Shown here: positions 1 to 5,086 of the stretch, piece after piece
How positions within the stretch are numbered: the stretch's first letter is position 1
Layout of the letters: every line of letters begins with the position of its first letter
NCBI GenBank assembly: GCA_020723365.1
Contig: DYJB01000193.1
Span: forward strand, 1 to 5,086
Direction of reading: 5' to 3'
Origin: Candidatus Aquidulcis sp.
Lineage (GTDB): Bacteria > Chloroflexota > Anaerolineae > Anaerolineales > E44-bin32
Length of the DNA stretch: 5,086 nt
Translations under genes and position numbers: made by a program
The notes under the pieces: model-generated
What the model was told of the DNA's origin: nothing
Seen by the model: the letters and a program-made list of their open reading frames with translations, nothing else
Database searches by the model: none

Positions 1-1860
1 ATTCGCGAGTTCATCGCCTGCAAGGTCGACGAGAACCACATCACCAACTTCAATATCTCCGTCGGCGTGACCGACGCCTTCATGCAGGCCGTTCGCGACG
101 ACACGACCTACGACCTGGTCGCTCCGCACTCGGGCCAGGTGGTCGAGACGGTGCGCGCCCGCGAGGTGTTCGACCTGATCGTCCAGCACGCGCACCACAA
201 CGGCGAGCCCGGTCTGCTGTTCCTGGACGCCGCCAATCGCTCCAACCCCGTTCCGCACCTGTATGAGCTGGAGGCCACCAATCCCTGCGGCGAGCAGTGG
301 CTGGGTCCCTACGAGAACTGCTGCCTGGGCTCCATCAACCTTGGACAGCATCTCGGGGCGGGCGGAACGGTCGACTGGGAGAAGCTGCGCACGTCGGTGG
401 TCGAGAGCACGCGCTTCCTCGACGATGTCGTGACCGCCAACGCCTACGTGCCGGCCGTCCCGCAGCTCAAGGAAGCCGCCTACCGGGCGCGGCGCATCGG
501 CCTGGGGGTCATGGGGCTGGGTGACCTGATGTACCACGTCGGAGTGCGCTACGGCTCCGAAGAGGGTCAGGAGTTCGCCGCGCAGGTCATGGAGTACGTC
601 CGCTACCACTGCATGCTGACCAGCGTCGAACTGGCGGTCCAGCGCGGACCCTTCCCGGCCATCAGCGGCAGCCTGTACGACCCGAAGGACCTCAAGTGGA
701 AGCCGCCACAGCCGCTGACGCCCTACCGGCGCTCCTTCGGCCGGCCGGACGTCGACTGGGATCGCATCGTCGCCGGCCTCCGCCGGTCCGGCATCCGCAA
801 CGCAGCCCAGACCACCATCGCACCCACCGGCACGATCGCCACCGTCGCCGGGTGTGAGAGCTACGGTTGCGAGCCCGTGTTCGCCCTGGCCTACTACCGG
901 CACGTCGATGATTCCGGCTCCGACCTCAAACTGAGCTACATGAGCCCGAGCTTCGAACAGGCGCTGATCGAAGCCGGTGTGGATGAGGATGCCCGCGCCC
1001 TGATCGTCGAACAGGTCATGGGCAACGGATCCTGCCAGGAGGTGGTCGAGGTCCCGCCCGAGATCCGGCGCACCTACGTCGTCTCCCAGGACATCACGGC
1101 CGAAGAGCACGTCCGCATGCAGGCTGCCATGCAGGCTTTTGTCGACAACAGCCTGAGCAAGACCTGCAACTTCCCGGAGGGCGCCACCGAAGAGGATGTC
1201 GCCCGGGCCTACCTGCTCGCCTGGGAAACCGGCTGCAAGGGCTTGACGGTCTACGTCACCGGCTCGCGGCAGAAGGTCGTCCTCGAGACCAAGGCCACGG
1301 CGGAGAAGAAGGTCCCGGCGCGCGCTCCCGATACGGCTCAGTTGCAGATGTGGATGGAGGGGAAGCAGCCGCGACCGCAGCGTCTGGAAGGCTGCACCTA
1401 CCAGATCAGCACGCCGGTCGGCAAGGCTTTCGTGACCGTCAACCAGAGCCTGGAAGGGCAGCCGTTCGAGGTCTTCATCACCACCGCCAAGGCCGGATCC
1501 GAGACGGCCGCTGTTTCGGAGGCGATTGGCCGGCTGATCTCCTACGTCCTGCGCATCGCCTCGCCGGTGCCCCCGCGCGAACGCCTGGCCGAGACGGTGC
1601 GGCAGCTGGCGGGCATCGGCGGTGGTCGCCCACTGGGATTCGGCCCCAATCGCGTCCTGTCGCTGCCCGACGGGCTGGCGCGCGCCCTGGCCGAATACCT
1701 TGGCCAGACGCCTGGCACGCCGCTGGTGCTGCCCGAGCCCGAGGCCCAGGCGTTGATCCCGGTGCGCATAGGCGACCTGTGCCCCGACTGCGGCGCCGCC
1801 GCGGTCGTGAACGAGGAGGGCTGCCGCAAGTGCTACGCCTGCGGCTACTCCGAGTGCTGA
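1..1860 (+). CDS. nrdJ: Adenosylcobalamin-dependent (class II) ribonucleotide reductase, 5'-truncated by window edge
   Basis: The enzyme reduces ribonucleotides to deoxyribonucleotides in the cytosol, using a thiyl radical generated from coenzyme B12. The frame is open from base 1, so the gene starts outside the window; the GTG at 67 is internal, because the upstream bases already encode family sequence (ITNFNISV). Numbering residues from base 1, NPCGE at 94-98 carries the catalytic Asn, radical Cys96 and Glu98. Cys107, eleven residues later, fits the second redox cysteine of class II enzymes. APTGTI at 274-279 is the phosphate-binding loop. CKGLTVY and a TSCPD-type domain (about 458-555) follow. 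The tail has six cysteines (594, 597, 608, 611, 614, 619) in a CPDCG...CxxCxxCGYSxC pattern typical of NrdJ re-reduction or zinc tails. About 619 residues are visible, and the family is commonly 740-850 residues, so the N-terminus with the first redox cysteine is missing here. The absence of a visible NrdB-like partner fits class II, which needs no small subunit. Confidence 0.96.
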   Translation: MREFIACKVDENHITNFNISVGVTDAFMQAVRDDTTYDLVAPHSGQVVETVRAREVFDLIVQHAHHNGEPGLLFLDAANRSNPVPHLYELEATNPCGEQWLGPYENCCLGSINLGQHLGAGGTVDWEKLRTSVVESTRFLDDVVTANAYVPAVPQLKEAAYRARRIGLGVMGLGDLMYHVGVRYGSEEGQEFAAQVMEYVRYHCMLTSVELAVQRGPFPAISGSLYDPKDLKWKPPQPLTPYRRSFGRPDVDWDRIVAGLRRSGIRNAAQTTIAPTGTIATVAGCESYGCEPVFALAYYRHVDDSGSDLKLSYMSPSFEQALIEAGVDEDARALIVEQVMGNGSCQEVVEVPPEIRRTYVVSQDITAEEHVRMQAAMQAFVDNSLSKTCNFPEGATEEDVARAYLLAWETGCKGLTVYVTGSRQKVVLETKATAEKKVPARAPDTAQLQMWMEGKQPRPQRLEGCTYQISTPVGKAFVTVNQSLEGQPFEVFITTAKAGSETAAVSEAIGRLISYVLRIASPVPPRERLAETVRQLAGIGGGRPLGFGPNRVLSLPDGLARALAEYLGQTPGTPLVLPEPEAQALIPVRIGDLCPDCGAAAVVNEEGCRKCYACGYSEC

Positions 1861-1940
1861 GGCGCACGGGGGCCACATATGGCTAGCTTCCCATGGCTGG
1901 CGGCGGGTCCTCCCCCAGCCTGTCTGTGGGGTGCGGAAGC

Positions 1941-1982
1941 CTCGCCGGAGGGTTGTATACTCATGGGCGCCCGTTCGGCGAG
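1941..1982. repeat. Imperfect inverted repeat flanking a candidate -10 box
   Basis: The left arm CTCGCCGGA (1941-1949) pairs with the right arm TTCGGCGAG (1974-1982). Seven outer bases match perfectly, followed by one G-T pair and one A-T pair. The arm centres are 33 bases apart, roughly three helical turns, and the only AT-rich spot of the gap (TATACT) lies between them. This is the geometry expected of two operator half-sites or a pair of repressor sites, but a 7-bp match in GC-rich DNA can also occur by chance. The arms do not resemble the NrdR box consensus. Confidence 0.3.
1956..1961 (+). promoter_or_regulatory. Candidate -10 promoter element (TATACT)
   Basis: TATACT differs from the TATAAT consensus by one base. 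It lies in the gap after nrdJ, 39 bases before the start of the 113-residue protein gene, within an AT-rich patch (TTGTATACT) that stands out from very GC-rich surroundings. A transcript would begin near 1968 and leave a leader of about 33 bases, enough for the Shine-Dalgarno site at 1990-1994. No good -35 box is present at 17-base spacing (GCGGAA at 1933-1938), so the call rests on the -10 and its placement. Confidence 0.42.
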
Positions 1983-1989
1983 CAGGTAC

Positions 1990-1994
1990 GGAGG
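1990..1994 (+). promoter_or_regulatory. Ribosome binding site deciding the start at 2001
   Basis: GGAGG lies six bases before the ATG at 2001. This supports 2001 over the in-frame ATG at 1893, which has no such site and would place the candidate promoter inside the coding region. Confidence 0.75.
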
Positions 1995-2000
1995 ACGGCA

Positions 2001-2342
2001 ATGATCTCCTTTCGAGAGATGCTCGATTCGGTCAGCCGCCTGGCGGCGATCCTCAAGACAACGGCCGAGGCTGAAACCACCTTCCAGCGTTCCACCAGCA
2101 GCCTGACCGATCTGCGGACGATGCTGGATGGCGCCCGGCTGCGGCAGTTCAAGTCGCCCGCCGAAACGGCGGACTACATCGAGCGCGTCGCTATCCCCCA
2201 GCTCAACGGGCTGCGCGACAGCCTGGAGATCGCCACCGCCTCCCACTTCGGAATGATGCGCACGGCGACGGAGCTGGCCAAGCGGCTCGAACTGCGCCTG
2301 CAGGCCCTGTCCGAGGGCGCCGTCGACGGGTTCCTGGGCTAG
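2001..2342 (+). CDS. Hypothetical 113-residue helical protein
   Basis: I do not recognise this family and assign no function. The ATG at 2001 follows a good GGAGG at ideal spacing, and codon third positions are strongly G/C, so it is probably a real gene. The protein looks soluble and almost wholly alpha-helical. It has no signal peptide, membrane segment or cysteine. Three predicted amphipathic stretches are visible: residues about 1-48, 52-79 (around YIERVAIPQLNGLRDSLE) and 82-105 (MMRTATELAKRLELRLQAL), with Leu/Met/Ala spacing suggesting a helical bundle or short coiled coil. It ends in GFLG. The deoxynucleoside kinase gene starts 18 bases downstream with its own Shine-Dalgarno, so the two are probably co-transcribed from the promoter near 1956. 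The linkage hints at a role near nucleotide metabolism, such as a binding partner or regulator, but that is inference only. Confidence 0.75.
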   Translation: MISFREMLDSVSRLAAILKTTAEAETTFQRSTSSLTDLRTMLDGARLRQFKSPAETADYIERVAIPQLNGLRDSLEIATASHFGMMRTATELAKRLELRLQALSEGAVDGFLG

Positions 2343-2349
2343 GACGGGC

Positions 2350-2354
2350 GGAGG
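2350..2354 (+). promoter_or_regulatory. Ribosome binding site for the GTG start at 2361
   Basis: GGAGG ends six bases before the GTG at 2361, the same spacing as for the upstream gene. It supports GTG initiation, which also gives the expected short N-terminus before the P-loop. Confidence 0.75.
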
Positions 2355-2360
2355 CGGCAG

Positions 2361-3011
2361 GTGGCCAAGCGCTTCATCCTCGTGGCCGGCAATATCGGGG
2401 CGGGCAAAACCTCCCTCACCGAGCGGCTGGGCGACCGGCTGGGGTGGACGACGGCCTACGAGTCGGTGCGCGACAACCCCTACCTGGCCGACTTCTACGC
2501 CGACATGCGCGCCTGGGCCTTCCATCTGCAGGTGTTCTTCCTCGGGCACCGGGCCGAGCAGCATCTGGCGCTGGCGCGATCGCCGGACTCGGCCATCATC
2601 GACCGCTCGATCTACGAGGACGCCGAGATCTTCACCCGCGCCAGCCTGGCGCTCGGGAACGTGGCGCAGCGCGATTACGACACCTACTGGCGGGTCTACC
2701 GCATGGTCGTCGACCGTCTGCCGCCACCCGACCTGCTGATCTACCTTCGGGCCCCGGTTGAGGTGCTGCTCGACCGCATCCGCGCCCGGGGCCGTGACAT
2801 CGAGCGCGGCATCACGGCCGAGTACCTTAGCCTGCTGGAGGGCTTCTACGACAGCTGGGTGGCGGGCTTCGACCTGTCGCCCGTATTGACGATCAAGAGC
2901 GACGACCTCGATTTCGTCCACAAGCAGCCGCACCTCGAGACCGTCGTCCGCCGCATCGACAAGATCCTGGCCGGCAAAGAAGAGATGGAGTTCCCGCGCC
3001 TGGGAGGCTGA
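2361..3011 (+). CDS. Deoxynucleoside kinase (dAK/dGK/dCK family)
   Basis: The 216-residue length is typical of bacterial deoxynucleoside kinases, which phosphorylate salvaged deoxynucleosides to dNMPs with ATP in the cytosol. The Walker A loop GNIGAGKT is at residues 10-17. Glu34 in YESVRDNPYL sits where the family places its catalytic base. DRSIYEDAEIF at 81-91 contains the conserved DRS motif. RIRARGRDIERGI at 139-151 is the arginine-rich LID, with Glu148 in the position that contacts the sugar in relatives. The C-terminal region has a strand-like LTIKSDDLDF followed by a helix. The start is GTG 2361, chosen by GGAGG at 2350-2354 and by P-loop position. The motifs match the bacterial deoxyadenosine/deoxyguanosine kinase branch better than thymidine kinase, but exact substrate preference cannot be read from sequence. 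The gene lies 18 bases after the unknown helical protein gene and close to nrdJ, so salvage and de novo dNTP supply are neighbours. Confidence 0.93.
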   Translation: MAKRFILVAGNIGAGKTSLTERLGDRLGWTTAYESVRDNPYLADFYADMRAWAFHLQVFFLGHRAEQHLALARSPDSAIIDRSIYEDAEIFTRASLALGNVAQRDYDTYWRVYRMVVDRLPPPDLLIYLRAPVEVLLDRIRARGRDIERGITAEYLSLLEGFYDSWVAGFDLSPVLTIKSDDLDFVHKQPHLETVVRRIDKILAGKEEMEFPRLGG

Positions 3012-3016
3012 GGAGG
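3011..3016 (+). promoter_or_regulatory. Shine-Dalgarno sequence without a usable start codon
   Basis: AGGAGG begins on the last base of the kinase stop codon, as expected for a tightly coupled third gene. No ATG, GTG or TTG follows in the frame of the downstream membrane segment. GGG at 3020 is one substitution from GTG in the right frame, though close to the site. It is probably the remnant signal of the broken membrane gene. Confidence 0.4.
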
Positions 3017-3019
3017 CCA

Positions 3020-3372
3020 GGGTCGGATCAGGCGTTCGGGCTTGTCTTCGCGTGGCTCACCGTCCTGCTGATCGACGGCATCTTCCTCCGCCGCCGCGAT
3101 CCGGGACGCAATCCGGGCTTCGCGGGGCGTGCCAGTTTGTCGTCCCCGGGGTGGGCTACGCCTACCTTCACCGCTGGGATCGCTTCCTGGCCGCCTACCT
3201 GCTCCTGATCGGTGGCTGGTTCTTGCTGGACCGCATCCTGGGCGTTGAGGATCGATACCTGCTGCTCTTCGTTGCCGTGGGGATCGCCGCCATGGTGTTC
3301 GACTGCATGCTGACGGCCCGGCGGAGGGCGCGTCGCGAAGCGGGCGGGGCCTCGCCCGCGAAGCGAATGTAG
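3020..3372 (+). pseudogene. Small multi-pass membrane protein, apparently frameshifted
   Basis: Two frames together encode one plausible protein. The frame containing 3032 reads AFGLVFAWLTVLLIDGIF (3032-3085), a membrane helix, then RRR and DPGRNPGFAG. It runs off into poor sequence after about 3127. The frame ending at the TAG at 3370-3372 reads CQFVVPGVGYAYLHRWDRF from about 3130, then two more hydrophobic segments (around AAYLLLIGGWFLLDRIL and YLLLFVAVGIAAMVFDCML) and a basic tail. The NPG...PGVGYAYL join resembles the NPxLAxxLxxxxPGLGxxYxG pattern of small TM2/DUF5683-like membrane proteins. A missing base near the G-run at 3124-3127 would restore one frame. The only long uninterrupted frame starts at GTG 3052 with an implausible Pro/Arg-rich N-terminus and no ribosome binding site. 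No normal start codon serves the first segment, so there may be two lesions. A sequencing error is an equally good explanation for the frameshift. Function is unknown. Confidence 0.6.
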
Positions 3373-3399
3373 CTCGCGGCGGCTTCGGCTGGAACCCTC

Positions 3400-3424
3400 G
3401 GCCCCGCGCCATCGGCGCGGGGCC
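3400..3424. terminator. GC-rich hairpin between convergent genes
   Basis: GGCCCCGCGCC (3400-3410) pairs perfectly over 11 bp with GGCGCGGGGCC (3414-3424) across a three-base ATC loop. It lies 27 bases after the membrane gene stop and 85 bases past the glycosylase stop on the other strand, where transcripts converge. Neither side carries a proper T-run (ATCCTGTTG follows on the plus strand), so it is not a textbook intrinsic terminator. It could stop or shield transcripts from both directions. Confidence 0.6.
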
Positions 3425-3509
3425 ATCCTGTTGCCAAACACGCATGCGAGGGTCTTCCCCACGCCGGAGTTCGCCGAGCGGCCTGGAGCAGGGTGGGAAG
3501 TGCCGCGGG

Positions 3510-4211
3510 TCAGCCAAGCAGCCGGCGGGCGCGGGCAAAGACGCGCTCGAACATCGCCTCCGTCAACCGCCCGGTCTGCGTGTTCTGGCGGCTGGGATGG
3601 TAGCTTCCCAGGAGCGTGATTCCGGGGAGGGCAATCTCCACGCCGTGGGCGAAGCGCGGCCGCGGGACCGGAAGAGGCCGGCCCTGCAACTCGATGGCAC
3701 GCAGCACGCCCTGGAAGGCAATCTGACCCAGTGCGATCACCACCTGGAGGTTAGGGAGCGCCTGCAGGTGGGCCTGCAGGTGGGGCCGGCAGCGGGCGAT
3801 CTCCTCGGGGGAAGGGCGGTTCCCGGGTGGGGCGCAGTGCGCCACGGCAACGATGTACAGGTCGTCCAGGCGCAGCCCGTCGGCGGCGTGTACGGATGTG
3901 CCCTGATTGGCAAACCCGGCCTTGTGCAGCGCCGGCGTCAGGAAATCGGCCGAGCCGTCGCCGGTGAACATTCTTCCCGTGCGGTTTGAGCCGTGAGCGC
4001 CGGGGGCCAGACCGACAAGCAGCACGCGTGCGGCGGGGTCGCCACAGGCCGGGACCGGCCGTCCCCAGTAGGCCTCGTCCCGGTAGGCGCGCCGCTTCGT
4101 CCGGGCGACCTGCGCGCGGTGCGCCACCAGGCGCGGGCAGCGGCGGCAGGCCACGATGCGCAGGTTGATGTCGTTCAGATCGGCGTTCAAGAACGGCGGC
4201 GAAGGGCTCAC
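3510..4211 (-). CDS. udgB: Family 5 (UDGb-type) uracil-DNA glycosylase with Fe-S cluster
   Basis: The enzyme cuts uracil, and in this family often other deaminated bases, from DNA to leave an abasic site. It has 233 residues. CRRC at 22-25 together with Cys126 and Cys141 gives the four-cysteine pattern of the Fe-S glycosylases of families 4 and 5. Motif A, GLAPGAHGSNRTGRMFTGD (67-85), has the AHGxNRTGRxFTGD form diagnostic of family 5, unlike the GExPG of family 4. The Asp in TGD is the residue implicated in catalysis in this family. HCAPPGNRPSPEE follows at 125-137. Motif C, HPSRQNTQTGRL at 205-216, contains the catalytic-pocket histidine. The start is GTG at 4211-4209, overlapping the upstream endonuclease stop as GTGA. 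No strong Shine-Dalgarno precedes it, which fits translational coupling. A 12-bp tandem duplication encodes HLQAHLQA at 144-151. Confidence 0.95.
   Translation of the reverse strand: MSPSPPFLNADLNDINLRIVACRRCPRLVAHRAQVARTKRRAYRDEAYWGRPVPACGDPAARVLLVGLAPGAHGSNRTGRMFTGDGSADFLTPALHKAGFANQGTSVHAADGLRLDDLYIVAVAHCAPPGNRPSPEEIARCRPHLQAHLQALPNLQVVIALGQIAFQGVLRAIELQGRPLPVPRPRFAHGVEIALPGITLLGSYHPSRQNTQTGRLTEAMFERVFARARRLLG
3761..3784 (-). repeat. In-frame 12-bp tandem duplication inside the glycosylase gene
   Basis: CCTGCAGGTGGG occurs twice back to back on the plus strand (3761-3772 and 3773-3784). On the coding strand this gives two copies of His-Leu-Gln-Ala within the helix after the last cluster cysteine (Cys141). 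The length is a multiple of three, so the frame is kept. Confidence 0.6.
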
Positions 4212-5065
4212 GCCGTCGTCCGCGCCGCGCGTTGCCAGGCCTTCTGAATGCGCAGGGCGTCTTCATCCATCACCGGGCTCTCGCACACAACCCGCCCGCC
4301 GCATTTCATCTCGACGAAGGCCCGCATCAATCCGTGGAGGTCGAAATCCGAGTCGGACAGCATCAGGTGATGGCGCTCGCCCTTGGCGGAGTACTCGATT
4401 CCCGAGAGGTGGATGTGCAGGCGCTTGAGGCTCGCCGCGCCCAGCCCGTTGCGGTAGCGCTTGAGGACAGCCAGCCACTCCGCGTGCGAGTTCATCGTCC
4501 CGTCGCCGGCGCGGGCATGCAGGTGGGCGAAGTCGAGGCAGGGCGCCACGCCTTCGACGCGGCGCGAGAGGGCGATGACATCGTCCAGCGAGCCGAGCAT
4601 GGCCGACTTGCCCATGACCTCCGGCCGGAGCGTGACCGGGTTGCCGCTGCGGCGCAGCTCATCGACGCAGCCTTGCAGCCGCGGCACGGCAATCTCCAGG
4701 ATCTCCGCCGGCGGCCGGGCGAAGTACGAACCCGGGTGGAATACGATATCGGTGGCGCCGGCCAGGTTGCCGTAGTGGGCGGCATCCATCAGCCGCTTTC
4801 GGCTCTTCGGCCACTCGTCGGCCGTGGCGTTCAAGTTGATGTAGTAGGGGGCGTGCACGCTCAGCCCCACGTCGGCCGAGGCGCCGGCCTGCCGGATCTC
4901 GGCGCACTTGGCCTCCGTCACGCGCACTGACTGGACCCAGGCCAGCTCGAAGGCCTTCAGGCCGAGCGAGGCCAGATGATGGATAGCGCCCACCGAGCCG
5001 CCCGGCTTGGACGGGGTGGAGGCGGGCGATCCGACCGTGCCGAAGCGACAGGCGGGTGTGGCCAC
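4208..5065 (-). CDS. nfo: Endonuclease IV (AP endonuclease family 2), archaeal-like branch
   Basis: This TIM-barrel metalloenzyme incises DNA 5' of abasic sites in base excision repair. It has 285 residues, close to the family norm. Candidate zinc ligands lie in order and at nearly the spacing of the E. coli enzyme: His71 (SVHAPYYIN), His110 (VFHPGSY), Glu149 (LRPEVMGK), Asp178 and His181 (LDFAHLHAR), His219 (HIHLSGIEY), Glu230 with His232 or His233 (KGERHHL), and Glu262 (VCESP). The E. coli enzyme has Asp where Glu230 aligns, and the RPE, DFAHLHAR and SGIEYxxKGER forms are those of the branch common in archaea and some bacteria. The start is GTG at 5065-5063, chosen by AGGAGG four bases upstream and by the RFGTVGSP strand expected just after the N-terminus. 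Its stop overlaps the glycosylase start by four bases. The related TIM-barrel sugar isomerases are less likely, given the full ligand set and the repair partner. Confidence 0.92.
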   Translation of the reverse strand: MATPACRFGTVGSPASTPSKPGGSVGAIHHLASLGLKAFELAWVQSVRVTEAKCAEIRQAGASADVGLSVHAPYYINLNATADEWPKSRKRLMDAAHYGNLAGATDIVFHPGSYFARPPAEILEIAVPRLQGCVDELRRSGNPVTLRPEVMGKSAMLGSLDDVIALSRRVEGVAPCLDFAHLHARAGDGTMNSHAEWLAVLKRYRNGLGAASLKRLHIHLSGIEYSAKGERHHLMLSDSDFDLHGLMRAFVEMKCGGRVVCESPVMDEDALRIQKAWQRAARTTA

Positions 5066-5069
5066 GGGG

Positions 5070-5075
5070 CCTCCT
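5070..5075 (-). promoter_or_regulatory. Ribosome binding site for the endonuclease IV gene
   Basis: On the minus strand AGGAGG is followed by CCCC and then the GTG start codon. A perfect core at short spacing supports the GTG at 5065. The promoter is not visible, because the window ends 11 bases further upstream. Confidence 0.7.
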
Positions 5076-5086
5076 GCCGGGCGCCA

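Noticed and set aside
67..69. GTG at 67 as the start of the reductase gene
   Set aside because: The same frame is open back to base 1 and encodes conserved family sequence ([12 protein letters not shown]). The gene therefore enters from outside the window.
1876..1896. Clustered NdeI, NheI and NcoI sites (CATATG, GCTAGC, CCATGG) resembling a cloning-vector junction
   Set aside because: CATATGGCTAGC matches a common expression-vector junction, but the flanking bases do not continue as vector, and genome-like sequence with normal composition runs through both sides. Chance is the simpler explanation.
1893..2000. N-terminal extension of the helical protein from ATG 1893
   Set aside because: There is no ribosome binding site before 1893, the extension is Gly/Ser-rich and unlike the rest of the protein, and it would bury the candidate promoter. 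ATG 2001 has GGAGG at six bases.
1845..2933. Long minus-strand open frame (362 codons) opposite the helical protein and kinase genes
   Set aside because: It lies opposite two well-supported genes. Its Gly/Arg/Gln-rich translation lacks any family motif, as expected of antisense frames in GC-rich DNA.
3110..3140. Programmed -1 ribosomal frameshift in the membrane gene
   Set aside because: The shift direction fits, but I see no X-XXY-YYZ slippery heptamer in the right frame. A missing start codon is not explained by recoding, so mutation or sequence error is preferred.
3373..3509. A small gene or RNA in the gap between the convergent units
   Set aside because: Apart from the hairpin at 3400-3424 I see no start with a ribosome binding site, no tRNA-like fold and no repeat array.
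3444..3989. Plus-strand open frame (181 codons) opposite the uracil-DNA glycosylase
   Set aside because: It is antisense to a gene with all diagnostic family 5 motifs, and its own translation shows none.
4232..4930. Plus-strand open frame (232 codons) opposite endonuclease IV
   Set aside because: It is a shadow of the endonuclease gene, whose zinc-ligand motifs are clear. The translation is Val/Ala/Gln-rich without recognisable domains.

Overview
This is a GC-rich bacterial window in which codon third positions are almost always G or C. Three of the four visible start codons of intact genes are GTG. It has no plasmid, phage or insertion-sequence signature and looks like an ordinary chromosomal region devoted to making, salvaging and repairing DNA precursors and DNA. 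The gene content is a B12-dependent ribonucleotide reductase, a bacterial deoxynucleoside kinase, a family 5 (UDGb-type) uracil-DNA glycosylase and an archaeal-style endonuclease IV. This mixture would fit an uncultured Chloroflexota-like (Anaerolineae-type) or other deep-branching, possibly thermophile-related bacterium. That placement is an inference from protein flavour, not something the window proves.

Layout, left half (plus strand). Positions 1-1860 hold the C-terminal two thirds or more of an adenosylcobalamin-dependent (class II) ribonucleotide reductase, NrdJ, whose start lies before the window. A 140-base intergenic gap follows. It contains a candidate -10 box (TATACT, 1956-1961) enclosed by an imperfect 9-bp inverted repeat, and a clear Shine-Dalgarno site. 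A likely operon then begins: a 113-residue all-helical protein of unknown function (2001-2342), a deoxynucleoside kinase 18 bases downstream (2361-3011), and a small multi-pass membrane protein (about 3020-3372). The membrane gene appears broken: its N-terminal membrane segment and the rest are in different frames, and no normal start codon serves the first part.

Right half (minus strand). A GC-rich 11-bp hairpin (3400-3424) sits between the two convergent gene sets. Reading leftward, an endonuclease IV gene (4208-5065) is followed with a 4-base GTGA stop/start overlap by a uracil-DNA glycosylase gene (3510-4211). The two enzymes catalyse consecutive steps of base excision repair: removal of uracil, then incision at the resulting abasic site. 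Translational coupling would make them together.

Taken together, the window links dNTP supply (de novo reduction plus nucleoside salvage) with uracil repair. I found no CRISPR array, tRNA, rRNA or mobile element. The parts least explained are the unknown 113-residue protein, the symmetry around its promoter, and the frame-disrupted membrane gene.
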